Shown: positions 1 to 8,639 of the stretch, one piece after another
How the letters are laid out: each line of letters begins with the position of its first letter
Position numbering within the stretch: the stretch's first letter is position 1
Origin: Bacteroides intestinalis DSM 17393
GTDB taxonomy: Bacteria; Bacteroidota; Bacteroidia; Bacteroidales; Bacteroidaceae
Reading direction: 5' to 3'
Length of the DNA stretch: 64,000 nt
Assembly: GCF_000172175.1 (NCBI RefSeq)
Contig: NZ_ABJL02000008.1
Location: 2,728,001 to 2,792,000, forward strand
The notes under the pieces: generated by a model
The model's input: only the letters and a program-made list of their open reading frames with translations
What the model was told of the DNA's origin: nothing
Databases searched by the model: none
Made by a program: the position numbers and the translations under genes

Positions 1-1614
1 ACGCTGGTTTTGGGTTATTACTTCTCTGTCGGTACTCTGCTCTCACTCACTCTCCATCTGTGGAGCGAAGAGATAAAGAACCGGATTAAAGAAATCAGCG
101 TGCACATTGTGATGCATGTATTGCTTATTGCCGACGCAGTGTATCTCTACAGCCTCTCTCCGGAGCGGTCGCTCACAGAAATAAGCATAGCTCACGGAGC
201 GGCTATCCTCGCTTTGTGGCTTTCAGTCTTTTTCCTCTCATTCACCCAAGAAAAGAATGACATTCCAAGCTGGAACTTTGCTTCCTACACCGTAGGGGCT
301 TTTGTTACGGCAAACGTGGTGGGACTGATTATGAGTGGCGGAATAAGCCTGCTCGTCTTTTCACTCCACCAACTTTTCGATGTAGATGTAAGCTGGAAAT
401 GTTACCTGTATATCCTTGTTGTATGCAGTGTATTGCTTCCGATGCTGCTCTTCCTCGGTATGTTGCCCAAAAATAAGCTAAAGCACAACCAAGAACCGCA
501 ACCATCGGAGTTCCTGAACGGAACGATACATTTCCTTTTTCTCCCGCTCATGGCAGGATATCTGCTTGTGCTCTATATCTATGCCACCCGCATCCTTATC
601 AGTTGGGAACTGCCTACAGGCTGGGTATCCTGGCTCGTTGTGGCGCTCATGGCGGGATGCATCGCCATTGAATTCGGACTGTATCCGTCACGGGTCAGTG
701 AATCAAAGCGCATAAACGAATGGATTGCACGCTGGCTGCCTGCCCTGGTATTGCCGTTACTGATATTAATGACAGTCGGCATCATCCGCCGCTTCAACGA
801 TTATGGTGTCACAATCAACCGGCTTTATCTGATCACACTCAATATCTGGTGTTATATCGTTTGCTTCGGACTGGTCCTCACCCGGGCACGCCGCATCAGT
901 TGGATTCCCATTTCATTTTCCATCATCTTCCTGCTGACTTCCGTATTGCCGGTGAACTATGCAAGTATCACCCGGAACGTTATGCGCCGTAGCATAGAGA
1001 AGGAACTGGCACGAAGCGGTAAAACAGACTTGCCCCTTTCACGCAACCAGTACGACAACTGGCTGGATTCACTTCCGGCAAAGACTGCATTGCAAGTAAA
1101 CGACCGGCTCCGTTATCTGCACTACTGGTTCGGACGGAAAAGCATAGCCGACCTTGTGGACAAAGACGCATCATTCTATTATGCCAAAAACCGTTTCGGT
1201 CAGAACAGTGATGAAACGGCCGACAACGATAAAGCCGCTGACAATAACCGGGCTATATCATACAGTGCTCAGGCATCCTCACTGACAAGCATCGAGATTC
1301 CTAAGGGATACAGCTGTTTCGTTATCATACCGGAATCAAGCAGGCAACTCAAGATTCCACATAAGTATATAGAAACAGGAGTATTGCCCGCCTCTCTCGG
1401 TACCCGGACAGATAAAATGAACGATACGGCATACATTGACCTTAAAAACATTAAAGCACTTCAACGTTATAAATATGGTGAAATGCCTCCCGCTCAATTC
1501 AAATGTAACTCCGATAAGTGCCTCTTCATACTGACAGGCTTCTCCTTAGATTATCAAGAGGAAGGAAACGAGGCTCTTTTCCTGAATATAAACGGCTATT
1601 TATTCAGGAAATAA
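1..1614 (+). CDS. DUF4153-type multi-pass membrane protein (5' end cut by window)
   Basis: The reading frame is open from base 1, so the gene starts upstream of the window; the first internal start-like codon (TTG at 10) is not a real start. The visible part has about nine hydrophobic segments over the first 330 residues and then a soluble C-terminal portion of about 200 residues, rich in Asn, Asp and Ser, presumably outside the membrane. This matches the Bacteroides DUF4153 membrane proteins, whose function is unknown. It ends 35 bp before pyrF, so the two may be cotranscribed. The family call comes from overall architecture, not from a catalytic motif. Confidence 0.7.
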   Translation, partial: TLVLGYYFSVGTLLSLTLHLWSEEIKNRIKEISVHIVMHVLLIADAVYLYSLSPERSLTEISIAHGAAILALWLSVFFLSFTQEKNDIPSWNFASYTVGAFVTANVVGLIMSGGISLLVFSLHQLFDVDVSWKCYLYILVVCSVLLPMLLFLGMLPKNKLKHNQEPQPSEFLNGTIHFLFLPLMAGYLLVLYIYATRILISWELPTGWVSWLVVALMAGCIAIEFGLYPSRVSESKRINEWIARWLPALVLPLLILMTVGIIRRFNDYGVTINRLYLITLNIWCYIVCFGLVLTRARRISWIPISFSIIFLLTSVLPVNYASITRNVMRRSIEKELARSGKTDLPLSRNQYDNWLDSLPAKTALQVNDRLRYLHYWFGRKSIADLVDKDASFYYAKNRFGQNSDETADNDKAADNNRAISYSAQASSLTSIEIPKGYSCFVIIPESSRQLKIPHKYIETGVLPASLGTRTDKMNDTAYIDLKNIKALQRYKYGEMPPAQFKCNSDKCLFILTGFSLDYQEEGNEALFLNINGYLFRK

Positions 1615-1649
1615 TAAAGCGTATCATAAACAGACTAAATATATCCAAT

Positions 1650-2480
1650 ATGAACAAACAACAACTTTTTGAAAATATCAAGCGTAAGAAATCATTCCTC
1701 TGCGTAGGTCTGGATACAGACATCAAGAAAATCCCGGAACACTTGTTGAAAGAAGAAGATCCGATCTTCGCCTTCAATAAAGCCATCATCGACGCAACGG
1801 CTGACCTTTGCATTGCCTACAAACCGAACCTCGCTTTCTATGAGAGCATGGGCGTGAAAGGCTGGATCGCTTTTGAAAAGACTGTGAAATATATCAAGGA
1901 AAACTATCCCGACCAATTCATCATTGCCGATGCAAAGCGTGGTGATATTGGAAATACCTCTGCCATGTATGCCCGCACATTCTTCGACGAACTGGACATC
2001 GACTCTGTAACCGTAGCCCCTTACATGGGTGAGGACAGTGTTACTCCGTTCCTGACTTACGAAGGCAAGTGGGTAATCCTCCTGGCACTGACAAGCAACA
2101 AAGGCTCCCACGACTTCCAGTTGACGGAAGATCCCAACGGCGAACGCCTTTTCGAAAAAGTACTGCGCAAGTCTCAGGAATGGGGCAACGACGGACAGAT
2201 GATGTATGTGGTAGGTGCCACACAAGGCCGTGCTTTCGAAGATATCCGCAAGATTGTTCCCAACCACTTCCTGCTTGTGCCGGGCGTAGGTGCGCAGGGT
2301 GGCTCACTGGAAGAAGTTTGTAAGTATGGCATGAACTCCACTTGCGGACTGATTGTAAACTCCAGCCGTGGTATCATCTATGTGGATAAGACTGAAAAAT
2401 TTGCAGAAGCTGCACGCAACGCCGCAAAGGAAGTGCAACAGCAGATGGCGGAACAGTTGAAGGGAGTGATTAACGCCTAA
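1650..2480 (+). CDS. pyrF: Orotidine 5'-phosphate decarboxylase (type 2)
   Basis: Converts OMP to UMP, the last step of de novo pyrimidine synthesis, in the cytoplasm. The 276-residue protein has the signature ADAKRGDIGN (Lys96 and Asp99 are the expected catalytic pair) and the N-terminal CVGLDTD segment, typical of the longer subfamily 2 OMP decarboxylases. The frame extends upstream to 1518, but ATG 1650 starts the conserved MNKQQLFENI sequence, and the upstream extension overlaps the DUF4153 gene in another frame. The HD protein gene follows after 32 bp. Confidence 0.95.
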   Translation: MNKQQLFENIKRKKSFLCVGLDTDIKKIPEHLLKEEDPIFAFNKAIIDATADLCIAYKPNLAFYESMGVKGWIAFEKTVKYIKENYPDQFIIADAKRGDIGNTSAMYARTFFDELDIDSVTVAPYMGEDSVTPFLTYEGKWVILLALTSNKGSHDFQLTEDPNGERLFEKVLRKSQEWGNDGQMMYVVGATQGRAFEDIRKIVPNHFLLVPGVGAQGGSLEEVCKYGMNSTCGLIVNSSRGIIYVDKTEKFAEAARNAAKEVQQQMAEQLKGVINA

Positions 2481-2512
2481 TCACTTATCACTTACCCTTA
2501 ATCACTAACAAC

Positions 2513-3739
2513 GTGTTCGAACGAAAGATCATTAACGACCCGGTGTTCGGGTTCATCAATATCCCGAAGGGGTTGCTGTACGACATCGTGCGGCATCCTC
2601 TTTTGCAACGTTTAAACCGCATCAAGCAACTGGGTTTGTCGTCTGTGGTTTATCCCGGTGCACAGCACACGCGCTTTCAACATTCGTTGGGGGCTTTCCA
2701 TTTGACGAGCGAAGCTGTCCAGCAGCTCGCCAGCAAGGGAAACTTCATTTTCGACAGTGAAGCCGAAGCAGTACAGGCAGCCATTCTGATGCATGACATC
2801 GGACACGGTCCTTTCTCTCATGTACTGGAAGACACCATCGTACAGGGTGTATCTCACGAGGATATCTCCCTCATGCTGATGGAACGTATCAACAAAGAAA
2901 TGAACGGGCAACTCACACTTGCCATCCAGATATTCAAGGACGAATACCCCAAGAAGTTCCTGCACCAACTGGTCAGCGGACAACTTGACATGGACCGCAT
3001 GGACTACCTGCGCCGCGACAGTTTCTACACCGGCGTAACGGAAGGCAACATCGGCTCGGCACGCATCATCAAGATGCTCGATGTGAAAGAAGACCATCTC
3101 GTGGTAGAATCCAAAGGTATCTATTCCATTGAAAACTTCCTCACTGCCCGCCGTCTAATGTACTGGCAGGTATATCTGCACAAAACGTCCGTTGCATACG
3201 AGAAAATGCTCATCAGCGCCTTGCTCCGTGCTAAAGAATTAGCAAGTAAAGGTGTGGAATTATTTGCTTCACCAGCATTGCGTTTTTTCCTTTACAATGA
3301 CATCAACAAGGAAACTTTCTATAACAATCCGGAGTGCCTAGAGAATTTTATCCAACTGGACGACAATGATATATGGACCGCATTAAAGGTCTGGAGCACC
3401 CACAGTGACAAGGTTTTATCCACACTGAGCTTCGGTATGATCAACCGTAATATCTTTAAAGTGGAAATTTCTACCGAACCAATATGTGAAGAAAGGAAAA
3501 AAGAGTTAACTTTGCAAATCAGTCAGCAACTGGACATACCCCTCTCTGAAGCGAGCTATTTCGTCTCTACCCCCAGCATCGAGAAGAATATGTACGACCC
3601 GGCAGACGATAGCATTGATATCCTTTATAAAGACGGAAGTATCAAGAATATTGCTGAAGCATCGGACATGCTCAATATTTCCCTACTGTCTAAAAAGGTA
3701 AAAAAATACTATCTCTGCTACCAACGTTTGCATAGGTAA
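2513..3739 (+). CDS. HD-domain phosphohydrolase (SAMHD1/YdhJ-like)
   Basis: Predicted cytoplasmic metal-dependent phosphohydrolase of 408 residues. Metal ligands are visible in HTRFQHSLG, MHDIGHGPFSH (the HD doublet) and QLDMDRMDYLRRD, the pattern of dNTPase-like HD proteins. The start is GTG at 2513; the frame is open upstream to the pyrF stop but has no ATG, and conserved sequence (FGFINIPKG) begins about 13 residues in. The position between pyrF and lpxD recurs in Bacteroides as far as I recall. A nucleotide substrate is inferred from family and neighbour, not shown. Confidence 0.85.
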   Translation: MFERKIINDPVFGFINIPKGLLYDIVRHPLLQRLNRIKQLGLSSVVYPGAQHTRFQHSLGAFHLTSEAVQQLASKGNFIFDSEAEAVQAAILMHDIGHGPFSHVLEDTIVQGVSHEDISLMLMERINKEMNGQLTLAIQIFKDEYPKKFLHQLVSGQLDMDRMDYLRRDSFYTGVTEGNIGSARIIKMLDVKEDHLVVESKGIYSIENFLTARRLMYWQVYLHKTSVAYEKMLISALLRAKELASKGVELFASPALRFFLYNDINKETFYNNPECLENFIQLDDNDIWTALKVWSTHSDKVLSTLSFGMINRNIFKVEISTEPICEERKKELTLQISQQLDIPLSEASYFVSTPSIEKNMYDPADDSIDILYKDGSIKNIAEASDMLNISLLSKKVKKYYLCYQRLHR

Positions 3740-3824
3740 GTATAAAATATTCACCCAAGGACAAGGAAATATAAAAAAAAAGTCCGTTATTTGTGATTTG
3801 AAACCATCTAACAAGAATAAGACA

Positions 3825-4865
3825 ATGGAGTTCTCTGCTAAACAAATTGCAACATTTATCCAAGGAGAAATCGTTGGAGACGAGAATGCAACTGTACATA
3901 CTTTTGCCAAGATAGAAGAAGGCATCCCCGGTGCTATATCGTTTCTGTCCAACCCCAAATATACATCTTATATCTACGAAACCAAAGCCAGTATCGTACT
4001 GGTAAACAAAGACTTCGTTCCTGAACAAGAAATAAAAGCTACTTTAATTAAGGTGGATAATGCCTACGAAAGTTTGGCTAAATTGCTCAACCTTTACGAA
4101 CAAAGTAAGCCTAAACGTGCTGGTATTGACCCGTTAGCTTTCGTTGCAGAAACTGCTAAAATCGGAAAGGATGTTTACATTGCGCCCTTTGCTTGCATTG
4201 GTGAGTATGCAGAAGTAGGAGACAATACAATGATACATCCGCATGCCACTGTAGGCAGTGGTGCCAAAGTGGGCAGCGATTGTATCTTATATGCCAATAC
4301 AACCATTTATCATGACTGTCGGATAGGCAATCATTGCATCCTACATTCCGGCAGTGTGATCGGTGCGGATGGTTTTGGTTTCGCTCCAACTCCCGAAGGT
4401 TACGAAAAAATACCTCAAATCGGTATCGTAATACTGGAAGACAATGTAGAGATAGGCGCAAACACTTGCGTGGACCGTGCTACAATGGGTGCAACCATCG
4501 TACACAAAGGTGTGAAACTGGACAACCTGATACAGGTAGCCCACAATGACGAAATCGGTGCAAACACCGTTATGGCAGCGCAAGTGGGCATTGCAGGATC
4601 TACCAAAATAGGCGAATGGTGTATGTTCGGCGGTCAGGTAGGCATTGCAGGACATATCCATATCGGAAATAAAGTGAACCTCGGAGCACAGTCCGGTGTT
4701 CCCAGTAATATTAAGGATGGCAGCCAGTTAATCGGTACTCCTCCCATGGACCCGAAACAATACTTTAGAGCCTCTGTTGCCCAACGGAACCTGCCGGATA
4801 TGCTAACAGAACTCCGCCAGCTCCGTAAAGAACTGAATGAATTAAAACAACAAATAAATAAGTAA
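3825..4865 (+). CDS. lpxD: UDP-3-O-(3-hydroxyacyl)glucosamine N-acyltransferase
   Basis: Third enzyme of lipid A synthesis: adds the N-linked hydroxyacyl chain to UDP-3-O-acylglucosamine. The 346-residue protein has the LpxD N-terminal uridine-binding domain (about 1-100, with ISFLSNPKY), then a left-handed beta-helix of hexapeptide repeats (about 105-310) including GADGFGFAP and AHNDEIG, where the catalytic His lies, and a charged C-terminal helix. ATG 3825 is preferred over the in-frame TTG at 3798. The next gene begins 3 bp after the stop, so lpxD, lpxC-fabZ and lpxA form one operon. Confidence 0.95.
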   Translation: MEFSAKQIATFIQGEIVGDENATVHTFAKIEEGIPGAISFLSNPKYTSYIYETKASIVLVNKDFVPEQEIKATLIKVDNAYESLAKLLNLYEQSKPKRAGIDPLAFVAETAKIGKDVYIAPFACIGEYAEVGDNTMIHPHATVGSGAKVGSDCILYANTTIYHDCRIGNHCILHSGSVIGADGFGFAPTPEGYEKIPQIGIVILEDNVEIGANTCVDRATMGATIVHKGVKLDNLIQVAHNDEIGANTVMAAQVGIAGSTKIGEWCMFGGQVGIAGHIHIGNKVNLGAQSGVPSNIKDGSQLIGTPPMDPKQYFRASVAQRNLPDMLTELRQLRKELNELKQQINK

Positions 4866-4868
4866 CAA

Positions 4869-6254
4869 ATGTTGAAACAAAAGACTCTGAAAGACAGTTT
4901 TTCCCTCAGTGGTAAAGGTCTTCACACGGGACTTGACCTGACCGTTACTTTCAATCCGGCTCCGGACAACCACGGATATAAAATCCAGCGCACCGACGTG
5001 GAGGGACAACCTATCATTGATGCGGTTGCGGACAACGTGACTGAAACCACTCGCGGCACTGTTCTTTCCAAGAATGGCGTGAAGGTTAGTACTGTAGAGC
5101 ACGGCATGGCAGCCCTCTATGCCTTAGGCATCGATAACTGCCTGATACAAGTCAACGGTCCCGAGTTTCCCATTCTGGACGGTAGCGCCCAATACTATGC
5201 AAAAGAGATAGAGCGCGTCGGTACAGAAGAACAAAACGCCGTTAAAGATTTCTATATTATCAAGTCAAAGATCGAGTTCCGCGATGAAAAGACTGGTTCT
5301 TCCATCATCGTGTTGCCCGACGAGAACTTCAGTCTGAATGTGCTGGTATCTTACGACTCGACCATCATTCCCAACCAGTTTGCAACTCTGGAGGATATGT
5401 CAAAGTTCAAAGACGAAGTAGCTGCCAGCCGCACATTCGTATTTGTACGCGAAATAGAGCCATTATTGCAAGCCGGCCTTATCAAAGGGGGGGATCTGGA
5501 CAATGCTATCGTAATCTACGAACGTGAAATGTCTCAGGAAGACTTCGATAAACTGGCCGACGTAATGGGGGTTCCCCACATGGATGCCAAACAATTGGGT
5601 TACATCAACCACAAACCACTGGTATGGGCCAATGAATGTGCCCGTCACAAACTGCTCGACGTAATCGGTGACTTGGCTTTGATAGGCAAACCCATCAAGG
5701 GACGTATCATCGCTACCCGTCCGGGACATACCATTAATAACAAGTTCGCCCGCCAGATGCGTAAGGAAATCCGCCTGCACGATATACAGGCTCCGACTTA
5801 CGACTGTAACCGCGAACCCATCATGGATGTAAACCGTATCCGCGAACTGTTGCCGCACCGTTACCCATTCCAATTAGTGGACAAGGTGATTGAAATAGGT
5901 GCCAATTATATTGTAGGCGTGAAGAATATCACCGCCAACGAGCCTTTCTTCCAAGGACACTTCCCACAGGAACCGGTAATGCCGGGTGTATTACAGGTTG
6001 AAGCTATGGCACAGGTAGGCGGCCTGCTTGTATTGAACTCCGTAGACGAACCCGAACGCTATTCTACCTATTTCATGAAGATAGATGGTGTGAAGTTCCG
6101 TCAGAAGGTAGTGCCGGGTGATACCCTTATCTTCCGTGTGGAACTACTTGCACCTATCCGCCGTGGCATTTCCACGATGAAAGGTTATGCGTTCGTAGGC
6201 GAGAAAGTGGTTTGCGAGGCAGAGTTTATGGCACAAATAGTTAAGAACAAATAA
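4869..6254 (+). CDS. lpxC-fabZ: Bifunctional LpxC deacetylase / FabZ dehydratase
   Basis: One polypeptide of 461 residues. The N-terminal LpxC part (about 1-310) deacetylates UDP-3-O-acyl-GlcNAc, the committed step of lipid A synthesis; zinc-site residues are visible in VEHGMAAL (His78) and RHKLLDVIGD (His260, Asp264). The C-terminal FabZ part begins near Met319 and dehydrates 3-hydroxyacyl-ACP; its hot-dog motifs LPHRYPFQLVD, GHFPQEPVMPG (His364) and LQVEAMAQ (Glu378) are intact. This fusion is a known feature of Bacteroidetes and puts two enzymes that compete for the 3-hydroxyacyl-ACP pool into a fixed ratio. lpxA starts 8 bp downstream. Confidence 0.97.
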   Translation: MLKQKTLKDSFSLSGKGLHTGLDLTVTFNPAPDNHGYKIQRTDVEGQPIIDAVADNVTETTRGTVLSKNGVKVSTVEHGMAALYALGIDNCLIQVNGPEFPILDGSAQYYAKEIERVGTEEQNAVKDFYIIKSKIEFRDEKTGSSIIVLPDENFSLNVLVSYDSTIIPNQFATLEDMSKFKDEVAASRTFVFVREIEPLLQAGLIKGGDLDNAIVIYEREMSQEDFDKLADVMGVPHMDAKQLGYINHKPLVWANECARHKLLDVIGDLALIGKPIKGRIIATRPGHTINNKFARQMRKEIRLHDIQAPTYDCNREPIMDVNRIRELLPHRYPFQLVDKVIEIGANYIVGVKNITANEPFFQGHFPQEPVMPGVLQVEAMAQVGGLLVLNSVDEPERYSTYFMKIDGVKFRQKVVPGDTLIFRVELLAPIRRGISTMKGYAFVGEKVVCEAEFMAQIVKNK

Positions 6255-6262
6255 TTCAAAGC

Positions 6263-7030
6263 ATGATAAGTCCCTTAGCGTATATTCATCCCGAGGCAAA
6301 AATCGGGGAAAACGTAGAGATTGCTCCTTTTGTATTCATCGACAAGAATGTGGTAATCGGCGATAACAACAAGATTATGGCAAATGCCAACATTCTGTAC
6401 GGTTCACGTATCGGCAATGGAAATACTATTTTTCCGGGAGCTGTTATCGGTGCTATCCCTCAGGATCTGAAATTTCAGGGAGAAGAGAGTACCGCTGAAA
6501 TCGGTGACAACAATACCATTCGTGAAAATGTCACCATCAATCGCGGTACGGCTGCCAAAGGCAGAACCATTATCGGTAACAACAACCTGTTGATGGAAGG
6601 TGTGCATGTAGCTCATGACGCTCTTGTCGGTAATTACTGTATCATAGGTAACTCTACCAAAATGGCAGGTGAGATAGTTATAGACGATTTCTCCATTATC
6701 AGCGCTAATGTATTGATGCATCAATTCTGCCGTGTAGGTGGATATGGCATGATACAAGGCGGGTGCCGTTTCAGTAAGGATATTCCGCCATACATCATTG
6801 CAGGTCGGGAACCGATTGCTTACAGTGGTATCAACATTATCGGGTTGCGTCGTCGCGGGTTCTCCAATAAAACCATTGAGAACATACACAATGCATACCG
6901 TATCATTTACCAAAGTGGCTTGAACACTTCAGATGCATTAAAGAAAATAGAAGAAGAAATTCCGACGAGCCCGGAAATAGAATATATTGTCAGCTTCATC
7001 CGTGACTCCGAACGTGGTATTATTAGGTGA
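6263..7030 (+). CDS. lpxA: UDP-N-acetylglucosamine 3-O-acyltransferase
   Basis: First enzyme of lipid A synthesis, transferring a hydroxyacyl chain from ACP to UDP-GlcNAc. At 255 residues it has the normal length. It shows hexapeptide repeats from residue 1 to about 185, the catalytic His segment MEGVHVAHDALVG, the QGGCRFSKDIPPYIIAGREP stretch, and the C-terminal helical domain beginning at GLRRRGF. The gene order lpxD, lpxC-fabZ, lpxA with 3 and 8 bp gaps indicates translational coupling. Confidence 0.96.
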   Translation: MISPLAYIHPEAKIGENVEIAPFVFIDKNVVIGDNNKIMANANILYGSRIGNGNTIFPGAVIGAIPQDLKFQGEESTAEIGDNNTIRENVTINRGTAAKGRTIIGNNNLLMEGVHVAHDALVGNYCIIGNSTKMAGEIVIDDFSIISANVLMHQFCRVGGYGMIQGGCRFSKDIPPYIIAGREPIAYSGINIIGLRRRGFSNKTIENIHNAYRIIYQSGLNTSDALKKIEEEIPTSPEIEYIVSFIRDSERGIIR

Positions 7031-7053
7031 TAAAACGATAAAGTAATTAGAAT

Positions 7054-7611
7054 ATGATATACAGATTTACACTTATCTCCGATGAAGTGGACGACTTCGT
7101 AAGAGAAATACAAATTGACCCGGAAGCTACATTCTACGACTTCCATGAGGCTATAGTGAAGTCAGTAGGCTATACTAACGACCAGATGACTTCTTTCTTC
7201 ATCTGTGATGATGATTGGGAAAAAGAAAAGGAAATCACACTGGAAGAGATGGATGACAATCCGGAAATGGACAGTTGGGTAATGAAAGACACCACTATCA
7301 GCGAACTGATAGAAGATGAAAAGCAGAAGTTACTCTATGTGTTCGACTACATGACAGAACGCTGTTTCTTCATTGAACTTTCCGAGATCATTACCGGAAA
7401 GGAAATGAAAGGTGCCAAGTGTACCAAAAAGGAAGGCGATGCCCCGAAACAGACTATTGACTTCGAAGAAATGGCAGCCAACAGCGGATCACTCGATCTG
7501 GATGAAAACTTCTATGGAGACCAGGACTTTGATTTGGAAGATTTCGACCAGGAAGGTTTTGACATAGGCAGAGGTGAAGGTGGCACACCGTTCGAGGAAG
7601 AAAAGTTCTAA
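7054..7611 (+). CDS. Plasmid pRiA4b ORF-3-like protein
   Basis: A 185-residue acidic protein. The N-terminal 110 residues (MIYRFTLISDEVDDFVREI, FYDFHEAIVKSVGYTNDQM, FFICDDDWEKEKEI) match the pRiA4b ORF-3 / IS1096 TnpR-like family fold (PF07929), of unknown function. The C-terminal 60 residues are very rich in Asp, Glu, Phe and Gly and probably disordered. It sits 23 bp after lpxA, inside the housekeeping operon, so despite the family name there is no sign of a mobile element here. Confidence 0.8.
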   Translation: MIYRFTLISDEVDDFVREIQIDPEATFYDFHEAIVKSVGYTNDQMTSFFICDDDWEKEKEITLEEMDDNPEMDSWVMKDTTISELIEDEKQKLLYVFDYMTERCFFIELSEIITGKEMKGAKCTKKEGDAPKQTIDFEEMAANSGSLDLDENFYGDQDFDLEDFDQEGFDIGRGEGGTPFEEEKF

Positions 7612-7628
7612 TATTATTTTAGAATTTT

Positions 7629-7710
7629 CATCCGCAGATAACGCGGATAACACAGATTTGAAAGACTTAAGCCTAGAAGAGATCTGCGTTATCCGCGTTA
7701 TCTGCGGATG
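7629..7710. repeat. Long inverted repeat (29-bp arms), MITE- or REP-like
   Basis: The left arm (7629-7657) and right arm (7682-7710) are reverse complements with one mismatch in 29 bases, separated by 24 bp. The arms themselves contain the internal near-repeat ATAACGCGGATAAC. The element fills the space between the pRiA4b-like gene and miaA. No run of T follows it in either direction, so a simple terminator is not supported. Transcribed, it would form a very stable hairpin just before miaA. Confidence 0.85.
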
Positions 7711-7739
7711 GGAAATTATTCTCTAAATACCATTTCCTT

Positions 7740-8636
7740 ATGAAAACCCTGATAGTGCTTATTGGACCGACCGGAGTCGGAAAGACCGAACTCAGCCTGC
7801 GGCTGGCTGAGCATTACCAAACTTGCATCGTTTCCGCAGACTCCCGGCAACTCTATGCCGACTTGAAAATAGGAACGGCAGCCCCTACCCCCGAGCAACT
7901 GCAACGCGTGAAACATTACCTCGTAGGAACCTTGCAACTCACCGATTATTACAGTGCCGCCCAATATGAAACGGAGGTACTGAAGCTTCTGGAAATCTTA
8001 TTTACCGAACAGGATATAGTATTGCTTACTGGCGGTTCTATGATGTATGTGGATGCCGTTTGCAAAGGCATTGATGATATTCCGACCGTAGATGCTGAAA
8101 CACGCCAAGTGATGCTGCATAAGTATGAAACGGAAGGTCTGGAAAGATTGTGCGCAGAGCTAAAGTTACTCGACCCGGAATACTACAGAATAGTGGATCT
8201 GAAGAATCCTAAACGTGTAATCCATGCACTGGAGATATGCTATATGACTGGAAAAACTTACACTTCATTCCGCACCCAACAGAAAAAAGAGCGCCCCTTC
8301 CGCATCATCAAAATAGGATTGACGCGCGATCGGGAAGAACTTTACGAACGCATAAACCGACGGGTAGAGATTATGATAGAGGATGGCCTGGAAGAAGAAG
8401 CCAGAAAGGTATATCCTTACCGGGCACTTAATTCATTGAATACGGTAGGTTATAAAGAAATGTTCAAATATCTGGACGGAGAATGGACCTTGCCTTTTGC
8501 CATAGAGAAAATCCAACAGAACTCCCGCATCTATTCGCGCAAGCAAATGACATGGTTCAGGAAAGATGAAGAAATCCGTTGGTTCCATCCGGAACAAGAA
8601 ACGGAGATACTAGCGTACCTCCGTTCGGTAATGTAA
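7740..8636 (+). CDS. miaA: tRNA dimethylallyltransferase
   Basis: Transfers a dimethylallyl group to N6 of A37 in tRNAs that read codons starting with U. The 298-residue protein has the P-loop GPTGVGKTELS (residues about 8-18), the SADSRQLYADLKIGTAAPT segment (tRNA and substrate site), and the C-terminal NSLNTVGYKEMF and RQMTWFRKD-like (here RKQMTWFRKD) motifs. The start at ATG 7740 lies directly after the long inverted repeat, which may affect its expression. It is the last plus-strand gene of the block and converges on the Ntn-hydrolase gene, with a 3-bp gap between stops. Confidence 0.95.
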   Translation: MKTLIVLIGPTGVGKTELSLRLAEHYQTCIVSADSRQLYADLKIGTAAPTPEQLQRVKHYLVGTLQLTDYYSAAQYETEVLKLLEILFTEQDIVLLTGGSMMYVDAVCKGIDDIPTVDAETRQVMLHKYETEGLERLCAELKLLDPEYYRIVDLKNPKRVIHALEICYMTGKTYTSFRTQQKKERPFRIIKIGLTRDREELYERINRRVEIMIEDGLEEEARKVYPYRALNSLNTVGYKEMFKYLDGEWTLPFAIEKIQQNSRIYSRKQMTWFRKDEEIRWFHPEQETEILAYLRSVM

Positions 8637-8639
8637 GTT

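Noticed and set aside
1692..2267. Open frame of 191 codons on the minus strand inside pyrF
   Set aside because: Shadow of pyrF; the opposite strand has an intact catalytic motif.
7054..7611. Transposon remnant (family name refers to IS1096)
   Set aside because: The gene is intact, sits in a housekeeping operon and has no transposase or terminal repeats around it.
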